Below are positions 57,302-64,000 of a DNA stretch of 64,000 nt, piece by piece. The stretch covers positions 11,201,501 through 11,265,500 of the forward strand of contig JAPWDM010000014.1 of the NCBI GenBank assembly GCA_035578155.1, given 5' to 3'. Every line of letters begins with the position of its first letter. The stretch's first letter is position 1. This stretch comes from Brachynemurus nebulosus. Its lineage: Eukaryota; Arthropoda; Insecta; Neuroptera; Myrmeleontidae. The position numbers and the translations under genes were made by a program. The notes below the pieces were generated by a model that was not told the origin of the DNA, made no database searches, and saw only the letters and a program-made list of their open reading frames with translations.

Positions 57302-58089
57302 TCTACTTAATAAATCCGTAACACTGACTGACTGACGGACAACGCATAGCCTAAATCGTTGGGTTTAAAAAATTGGAAATTTTGCACAGAGTTTCTCTAT
57401 GTAACCTAAGTGAGCACTAGGAAAGGATTTTTGAAAATTCGTCCCCTAAGTGGATTAAATTGGGGATGAAAATTTGTATGGAAAATTGTCATTTTTGAAG
57501 TTAGAGATATATACAAAAATATATTACTATGTAAATTGCTATTAAATTAAATAATCTATACATATAATAGAACTGTAAATCTGTCTCTGTCTGCCTGTCT
57601 GTTCACGCATCACGTAAAAACTACTGGACGGATTTTAATGAAATTTGGTGTGACGATAACTTATTACCTGGGTCAACATCTAAGATACTTTTTATTCCGG
57701 GAAAATGTCTCATTCCCACGGGAAAATGGAAAAACTATTTTGAGCATCTACACACATTACGCCAATTTACATATTTCATAGAAAATTTCATAACTGTAGT
57801 AACAAAAATTGTAAATAAATTTTGTAGTTTGGAAATTTTTCTGAATTTTAAATAAAAAAAAAAATGTTGCTAATTGTGTACCGAAAAATACAATAAATAC
57901 ACAATTGTAAATTTGGAGACAATTTAATGCATTTTGTGTTGCATGAAACTACAAATTGGAAAAAGAAGCTACTCAACGTTTCGCGTGAATAACGTCACGG
58001 GTACGGCTAGTATTTAATAAATCTTTAACACTGACTGACATCCTAAGATGTTGCCAATGGTAAATCCCATCGGGCGGATATACGGCTTA
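57302..58089 (+). mobile_element. Helitron family A, copy interrupted by another Helitron
   Basis: Starts TCTACTTAATAAATCC after A, as at 2927. The interior matches (ACAACGCATAGCCTAAATCG, GTAACCTAAGTGAGCACTAG). It ends after CCAATGGTAAATCCCATCGG and TACGGCTTA, a decayed form of the GATGGGAAATCCCATC hairpin and CTAG end. The 57555-58010 insertion splits it. Confidence 0.75.
57555..58010 (+). mobile_element. Non-autonomous Helitron, family B, complete (456 bp)
   Basis: TC start (TCTATACATATAATAGAAC) after A57554; end CTAG (58007-58010) before T58011; hairpin CGTGA-ATAACG-TCACG at 57984-57999, 7 bases before CTAG. Inside are CTGTCTGCCTGTCTGTTCA, ACTACTGGACGGATTTTAAT and GGGAAAATGTCTCATTCCC. This is the single-unit form of the array at 834-1305. 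No coding. Confidence 0.85.
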
Positions 58090-58635
58090 AGACAATAACT
58101 TTGAATAACTTTGAAAAAGTGTTAGAATAAATGGATTTTTTAAAGAAAGTAAAATTTTTTGAACCGTATAACTTCAAATTCGTATAACATGAGCTGGATG
58201 TACAATAAACTCTTTCTCTACACGAATTTGACGTTATATGATTCAAATAATCTTGTAAAAAAGGGTTTGATGTTAATGATGATGTTTGATATAAATTCGT
58301 CGTTTTTTTACCTTCACGTCATAATATAAATTTGGGTAACACGAATTTTATTATGTTTAGAAAATTAACACTGAATCAGACAGATTGTAGCTGCTGTTCC
58401 TATTCGTATTTATCTTAACCAAACCACAAATTTTTAATATTCACATAAAATTGGACCATTAATAAACCATACATTCCTAACTAGTAAAATGAAATCAGCA
58501 TAAATATGTTATTTATCGGAAAACATTTCTATTAAATATTTTCAATAAAATAATTGTAAAATTTCCTATAAAATAATAACATAGCCTCAGCCGGCTATAT
58601 TTCATAATAACAATTTAAATTACTAAAGAAAAATC
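58090..58635. other. AT-rich non-coding stretch
   Basis: The 67-codon minus frame 58043-58246 starts over the Helitron end and has no motif. Nothing else. Confidence 0.35.
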
Positions 58636-58725
58636 ATCTTGGCAAAGCTTGGTGAGCGCACGTATGTATAGCCTCGCATAGCTTACAGGTTCAAGCCCGG
58701 CTGGCGATAGCTTTAAGATTGGTAC
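58636..58725 (+). repeat. tRNA-derived SINE head
   Basis: AGCTTGGTGAGCG (A-box-like, near 58646) is followed by GGTTCAAGCCC at 58688-58698, a full match to the RNA polymerase III B-box. The box spacing and the GGCAAAGCTTGG start fit a tRNA-like 5' part. There is no tRNA body with a complete acceptor stem, so a SINE is more likely than a tRNA gene. The downstream part and tail cannot be bounded. Confidence 0.5.
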
Positions 58726-59372
58726 GTGATGGTACTAGCTATACAAATACTTAGTTATTTTACCCGTGTATTAATAATGTCTTTTAGTTGCAAGTATATA
58801 ATATAATAGCCGGGTCGGGGCTAGAGGTACGGTAGATGCTTACTTAAATGGGTGAGTAGGTAGCTCTTTTGACAGTTAATTCATTTATTTATTATTGTTT
58901 TATTAATATAATACAAATTATAATAAAATATTTCATTTGGTCTATAATTAAATTAACATATAAATGATCATTATTGTGTATATAAGTTATATGTACATAT
59001 TTTTAAAATAGTTAAATCTCTGCAAAAAGAATAGTGTAGGAATATAATTTCGTAATGACATAAGCTACTTGATTTATTTTATTTATCCACCTTCGATTCA
59101 GAAAGGTAGTTAGTATAATGAGTAGACAAAATTTTGTCCACACTGAAATATTATTTGATTGTGACTAATTTCTTTTGAGGAGGTTGGACTGTTACGAAAG
59201 AAAAAATGATCTAAACCAGTTGAAACCAATAAAATTGAAGAGATTTTAGAAGGAGATTCATATTATTTCGCGAGCCGATTCGCTCCGAGCCGAAAATATA
59301 GCCACCTATAATATTAAGTGTAATTATTTGTCAATTTAACAGGGAGCTGCTATGAATAAATGAAAAATATAT
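58726..59372. other. Non-coding stretch, possibly SINE-related at first
   Basis: GGTCGGGGCTAGAGGTACGG near 58813 is a GC-richer phrase that may belong to the SINE. Near 59270 CGCGAGCCGATTCGCTCCGA is another. No gene. Confidence 0.3.
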
Positions 59373-59376
59373 TTAA

Positions 59377-60275
59377 GGGAAGATTTACTTGAGAGTCGTT
59401 AAAAAAAAATCAATTTTTTTTTTTGCAGAAATTGGTAGCTAATTATGTGTAGAATATGTTCCCAAAGTGAGTTTGCTGAAAGTAATTTAAGGGAAGGTTT
59501 ACTTGAGATTCGATAAAAAAATCGATTTTTTTTGGCGAAGTTGATAGCAAATTATGTGTAGAATATGTTCTCAAAATGGTTTTACTGAAAATAATTTGAA
59601 AACAAAATTCTTGCACATTAACCAAATCCAGCTTTCTATAAAAAAAAAAAAAAAATTCAAAAAACGTAGTTCACGCAATAATGAGTATTAAATATAAAAT
59701 TTTGAAAATACGTTTCTTTATATATATTTTATAATATCTCGGAACTACATTTTTGGAACTGGCGGACACGATAACACAAAAACTATTCGATAGATCCTGT
59801 TTTTTAATTTTTATTTTAAAGATAATTCAATTCTTCGGCACCTCTACCTAAGTCCGATACGCTTTCAATATTTTTTTTATTTTTAAGTTTACTTTAAAGA
59901 GCGAAAAAGAAGATAAAAATCGTAATCAAAAGTTCACACATCCGCCATTTTTTTTCTTTCAGCAATTTATTGATATTATAGGTAGAGGTGCCGATACTCT
60001 TCATATATCTTATAAATCTTTTTTGTTTTTGGATTTCGATGGTTTATTACCGGCGCTAGGATGTCCGCCAACAAGGCATTCGATTTTCGGATCGTTACAC
60101 TGCGGTATCTATAAAATGGACAATTTTTTATATTTTTCTTTGAAAAATTTTTTTTGCACAGTTTAATACTTAATAAATATGTGTACAAAATTTGAAATTG
60201 ATATTTACTTCCGTTCTTGAGAAAAAAATTCTAGAAAAATACATAATTTTTAAAGACTCTCGAGTAAACCTCCCC
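59377..60275. mobile_element. TTAA-flanked element with duplicated left end (899 bp)
   Basis: TTAA lies at 59373-59376 and 60276-60279. The left end GGGAAGATTTACTTGAGAGT and the reversed right end GGGGAGGTTTACTCGAGAGT agree in 17 of 20 positions. The left end is repeated inside at about 59491 (GGGAAGGTTTACTTGAGATT) together with about 113 bp of following sequence (TAATTATGTGTAGAATATGT in both). An internal inverted pair, TCGGCACCTCTACC (59837) and GGTAGAGGTGCCGA (59982), lies in the middle. No transposase frame. Confidence 0.75.
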
Positions 60276-60279
60276 TTAA

Positions 60280-61817
60280 AAAATAAAATTTTTTATTGGA
60301 GTAAATATGTATAGAATGCTGCCAGATTTTTGGTTAATAAAATAACTATTAACCTAAAATTTGGCAGGATCTGGTAAAATCGCATTAAATGAAGGATAGT
60401 AGGAGATCCGAAAATAAAATAAAGCCAAAGTTCAGCACAAAAAAATTTCCAAAAGTCATAGGTATTTTTTTTTAACTGCACACAAAAATCAGACCTTATA
60501 AACTCAACTGGTTTATGCACCAGAATCAAAAGTTGTTTATGTATGTATACAATTTGGCTAGATAATCTTCACCTATTTGGTTGCAATTAGTCCAGTCCGT
60601 CTACGAGCTTACCCAAATTATGTAACCTATCAAAAAATCAAAAAAGAAAAAATTTGCTAAAAAAAAAAAAAACGTTTAATTTCTAAAAAATAAAAAATAT
60701 TTTATCGTTTCACATTATTATTTACCAAAATGATAAAACAATTTAAAAAATTAATGTTTTTGTATAGACGTATCTGCTTGCCAATTTAAAGGGACATTTT
60801 AAAACAACAAAATAAATAAAAAACTTTAAATTTTTGCTAACAAATAAAATTAAAAAAATAACATTCTAGAATTTAAGATATAAGTACTGACTTTGTACCA
60901 AAAATTTCAAAAAATCAGTTTTAGCAAGCTCAGAAAAAAACTAAATTTCCTGATAGGATATGGAATTTGAAATTCTGTGTAAACTCTCGAATTACAATTC
61001 TTCCTACTTTATACAGTAAAATAATTATGCGCAAATCCATTGAAGCAAGAATTAATTTGAATCTTTGTAAAAAGGAACTATTTTTATTTAAAAGCTAATT
61101 TTATAATATCCAAACAAATAAAAAATAAATGACACCTCAACGGGAGACAAAATCGTTCACATTTACGACATTTAAAATCTGTAAAAAAGAGATTCCACTG
61201 TAATAATATTTCAGTACAAATATACTTAAATTTTTATACATTACGTAATATAGAGTAGTAAAACTTGAAATTGTCGTCATATTTTCTTCATTTAACTCAT
61301 AAAATTTCTTTAATGATTTGAAAATTATTGTTAGGTATATATAAAACCAAACAGTTGTCTCATTCGTGTTAGCATATCCGTCAGTTTTTGAGTCTGTTTG
61401 TAATATTCAAATCATTGTAATGAGTCCGTTCGCTTTGGTAATAGTAAAATCATTTAAAGAAAATAAAAGACAAAAGACAACAGCTGAAATAAAACTAAAA
61501 TTTCTACAAAACTATATTGTATATTATATATACATAAGTTTACGGCTAGTTCAAGTGTACTGAAATTGGTAAATAAAGTTTAAAACGTAATAATGACTAA
61601 TTTTAGAGTTTAGTTTTAGTTAAATAGTATTTAAGTATAAAATGTTGAAACATATTGTTCTTGGGTACTTTTGTACCTATTTATGTCTGATATGAAAATA
61701 GGTCAATGCGAAGCCGCTAAGTATTTCTGTTTAGAAAGGGAATTATCGAGAATGGTATTCGCAATTTGTAATTTCATTTAAGAAAATTAATAGAAATTAA
61801 AAACTGTCAAATATTTC
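60280..61817. other. AT-rich non-coding stretch
   Basis: A-runs at about 60658-60672. A possible promoter at 61336 is listed separately. No supported gene. Confidence 0.35.
61336..61365 (+). promoter_or_regulatory. Possible TATA/initiator pair (weak)
   Basis: TATATATAAAA at 61336-61346 precedes TCATTC at 61360-61365, which fits the insect initiator TCAKTY, with the A about 22-26 bases from the TATA start. An open frame of 65 codons follows at 61366 (no ATG at its start) and AATAAA occurs near 61573. The spacing is slightly short and such strings are common in AT-rich DNA. Confidence 0.2.
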
Positions 61818-61829
61818 AATACAATTTTA

Positions 61830-61911
61830 TGCCCTTAGTAGGCGATGCCGCCGGGTGCTGCTGACCGCGCCACCCACCGGCAGCAGTACCCCCAATTTTA
61901 ATAAAAAAAAA
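61830..61911 (+). mobile_element. 82-bp retroposon fragment with A tail and 12-bp duplication
   Basis: AATACAATTTTA occurs at 61818-61829 and 61912-61923. Between them is a GC-rich body (GATGCCGCCGGGTGCTGC, CCACCCACCGGCAGCAGTAC) ending in AATTTTAAT and an 11-base A tract. A direct duplication plus an A tail and a very short body indicate a heavily 5'-truncated LINE or other retroposed RNA 3' end. The parent family is not recognised. Confidence 0.85.
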
Positions 61912-62135
61912 AATACAATTTTAAGTATCGTGTTATCGTACTCTAAAAATTTTAAAAAAATATGCTTGAAATGTTTTTCACTTTAACTATCGATTTACTG
62001 GGGGCTTCTATCTTTACTTCGCTCTTCTTTACCTGACTGGCAAAAAATTGATTATAATTTTTAATCCTATAACTCTGAAATTTGCTGATACTACGTAACC
62101 GAAATAATTTTAATTCCGTTTTCCTATCAAGTCTA

Positions 62136-62350
62136 CACGGAGAGAAAATTCCTATAAAAATTACTGTGCTCATACTACAATCGACGTGTAACAGGCGAAC
62201 ATATCCAATTTTTGTACGATAAAATTATAAAAATTACAATAATATAACTATAATTTTTATAATTTTACCCTACAAAATTGAATATGTTCGCCTGTTACAC
62301 GTCGATTGTAGTATGAGCACAGTAATTTTTATAGGAATTTTCTTTCCGTG
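62136..62350. mobile_element. CACGGAGAGAAA MITE, near-perfect palindrome (215 bp)
   Basis: The arms, each about 100 bp, are reverse complements with roughly five differences. They begin CACGGAGAGAAAATTCC, then TACTGTGCTCATACTACAAT, CGACGTGTAACAGGCGAAC. The unpaired centre is about 10 bp near 62240. TA flanks both sides (62134-62135, 62351-62352). RNA from either strand would fold into one long hairpin. TA target suggests Tc1/mariner-type, unproven. Confidence 0.85.
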
Positions 62351-62352
62351 TA

Positions 62353-63032
62353 GTATCTAGAAAAGTTAGTGAAGCGGGATTTTATTTGGGACAACACTAA
62401 TTAATTGAGATCTCTATTTGAAACTCTTTAACTTCCAAAATTTGATCTCCATAGATCCAAAGAGATTATGAAAGTTCCAAGATTTTAATTATGTTATCAC
62501 AAGCCGTAAGCGTTTTTGTATTAAAGATACAAATTGGTGATTCATATTTTTGTTGACCTGAGAATTTTTTTTTGTGAATGAGGGGGTGAAAACTGTTTAT
62601 AAGCACCAGCTTATGCCACAGACGTCACATGGGACTCTCACGGATACGCATTAATAACACCCCCTTATTTTCGACTTCGAAGTGAAGCCTGTCTGCTTTA
62701 CTCACGAGTTTTTTTCCGATTCCGCCAACAAGCAGAAAGAAATTGCTGTCATACTACGATATTCCTTTTCTATGTACCTTACTAGCATCAACCTCTAAAA
62801 TTTTTTTTTTATTATTCCTCCCTCAGTCTTTCAACCATCTCATTCCAACTCATTACATGGTCCATGTTTTCTTACTCTTTCCGACCAGTGTACCTAATGC
62901 AATCGTGTTGGTAATCTGGAACAATAAACCTCGTTTCTCCCACCAATATCTACAGGCGAAGAGCGTATGTTTCGAAGAGTTCAGTTCACCACCGCGACTA
63001 CAGTTTTCATTTCCAGATTTTCCGATTCTATG
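62353..63032. other. Non-coding stretch with a 105-codon frame
   Basis: The plus frame 62743-63060 runs into the next element's terminus and shows a hydrophobic start but no recognised domain. I do not call it a gene. Composition near 62640-62720 is balanced. Confidence 0.3.
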
Positions 63033-63038
63033 TAGGTA

Positions 63039-63831
63039 CACGGAGAGAAAGTTCCTATAAAAATTACTGTGCTCAGCACTATACAATCGACGTGTAAAGG
63101 ACGAACATATTAAATTCTGTAAGGTAAAAATATAAAGATTATAATTAATCATAAAAAATTTAAAGAATGGAATGTTCTTTTCGTAATATTATCTCCGTAA
63201 AATTTGTAAAACAGCACAGTAAAAAGTTCCATTACCGACAAAAAAATAATTTTTAATTGTGTTTATTAAAAAAATTTCCATGCTAACATGCTAATAATAG
63301 AAAAAAAAAAAAAACAGAAAGAAGGTTGGTTGTGTTGGGATCGCTCTAATGAAATGTACCTCAATCAGCGAGTTACATGGGTTACATGCGAACCATATAG
63401 GTGTGGACTGTGGAAGAAACTTTGTCAGACAGCTCGCACCAGGCACCTTGATGCAGCTACTTGTCAGTTGCTTTTACACTCTCTTAGGATGATGTCATCG
63501 TTTAATTCATCTTTTTGTTATTTACCTATCTTTAGTATATGTATTAGAATTATATTGTTGGCCATCATTTTTGTATACATGTTTTTACAGGTACAGTGCA
63601 ACCAATATAAGGTCGCAAGTCAGATGCGCAAATGAAAGAGTACGACAACAAGAATTAAACTATAATATACATGCATAAGAGTGTGATAAAAGTTGTGTTA
63701 GCACCACATTAAATTTTACCATGCTAGCACATATTTTTTATTTTGGTCGTCGATCACGCACGGATTATAGGGGAGCATAGTAATTTTTCTGAAATTTTCT
63801 CTACAAAAATTATAGGATTTTTCTCTCCGTG
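63039..63831. mobile_element. Longer CACGGAGAGAAA element (793 bp) with internal insert
   Basis: Ends CACGGAGAGAAAGTTCC and, reversed, CACGGAGAGAAAAATCC. The left 110 bp follow the 62136 element (TACTGTGCTCAGCACTATAC, CAATCGACGTGTAAAGGACG) and the right side is more diverged. Flanks read TAGGTA on both sides (63033-63038, 63832-63837), an apparent 6-bp duplication that includes the TA. A GC-richer segment of unrelated character occupies 63310-63660. Confidence 0.75.
63310..63660 (+). other. Exon-like, GC-richer insert inside the element (hypothetical)
   Basis: After an A-tract ending in ACAG, a plus frame reads KEGWLCWDRSNEMYLNQR, VTWVTCEPYRCGLWKKLC, QTARTRHLDAATCQLLLH up to about 63485, with five Cys in 38 residues and codon composition unlike the surrounding AT-rich DNA. 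A second block begins after TTTTTACAG at 63591 and reads YSATNIRSQVRCANERVRQQ before TAA at about 63677. Polypyrimidine-AG strings precede both blocks, as for exons, but no matching donor is clear and I recognise no family. It may be a captured host fragment, a relic of the element's own gene, or chance. Confidence 0.3.
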
Positions 63832-63837
63832 TAGGTA

Positions 63838-64000
63838 GCTACAGAAACATCCACGAGTCGTACTACCCTATAATGTCATAAATTTGGTATTATCCTCTGC
63901 GTTCACTTTTTCGAAACCATTTACTCCCACCTCTTCTGCCAGCTCTCAGTGCTTTCCCTTCTTTCTCGAACCTTCGTTGAAGCATTGTTTCCTAATGTTC
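63838..64000. other. Pyrimidine-rich end of window
   Basis: Balanced composition, rich in CTTTC and CTC runs (for example CTCCCACCTCTTCTGCC). The window ends here, so a longer feature cannot be judged. Confidence 0.3.

Noticed and set aside
58636..58725. A functional tRNA gene
   Set aside because: A B-box is present but no closed acceptor stem and anticodon arm can be drawn; a SINE head is more likely.
1..64000. CRISPR array, bacterial operon, viral integration or toxin gene
   Set aside because: No regularly spaced repeats with unique spacers, no prokaryotic gene organisation, no recognisable viral or toxin protein; the only recognised proteins are transposon relics.

Overview
This window looks like intergenic or intronic DNA from a large, strongly AT-rich, transposon-laden animal genome, most likely an insect. 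The basis is a Jockey-clade LINE fragment, many small hAT, pogo-like, TTAA-inserting and Helitron-like elements, and a few TAGGTA/TACCTA-type motifs. An aphid-like or other hemipteran source is a guess from the style of the repeats; nothing in the sequence proves it. I found no intact host protein-coding gene, rRNA or tRNA. The only recognisable protein remnants are a hAT transposase C-terminus (about 14.2-14.4 kb) and the C-terminal part of a Jockey reverse transcriptase (about 36.3-36.9 kb, minus strand).

Layout. 0-8 kb: a tandem array derived from a Helitron family, a Helitron inside an older foldback element, two copies of a 200-bp repeat, a diverged 147-bp tandem array and a small hAT-like MITE. 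10-21 kb: a 62-bp-arm hairpin, a hAT MITE with a near-perfect 8-bp duplication, a 579-bp hAT derivative carrying the hATC relic, a 922-bp pogo-like element with an internal palindrome, a GC-richer island, and two copies of a family built around a (TA)n core. 21-31 kb: a TTAA-flanked MITE, a repeat family carrying GATGACGTCATC palindromes, an element with inverted 16-20 bp tandem arrays at its ends, clustered GC-rich hairpins and an 898-bp hAT element with a perfect 8-bp duplication. 33-40 kb: two opposite-strand copies of an AAGACC-rich element, a hAT-in-hAT nest and the Jockey fragment with an 11-bp duplication. 43-51 kb: three more TA-flanked elements, one with its empty site preserved in the neighbouring tandem unit, a (TA)n foldback, and an A-C-C-A repeat block. 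52-64 kb: more (TA)n family members, one Helitron nested inside another, a tRNA-like SINE head, a TTAA-flanked element, an 82-bp retroposon with a 12-bp duplication, and two elements ending CACGGAGAGAAA, one of which holds a GC-richer, exon-like stretch.

How the parts relate: the window is a record of layered insertions, several with target duplications that can be read directly. I see no gene cluster, defence system or operon. The most distinctive signals are (i) four TA-duplicating elements, three of 912-922 bp, each carrying repeated copies of its own terminal motif, (ii) the natural empty site beside one of them, (iii) near-perfect hairpins that could give double-stranded RNA, and (iv) the (TA)n-core family that appears to carry its own microsatellite. 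Stretches between listed elements are described as regions in which I recognise nothing.
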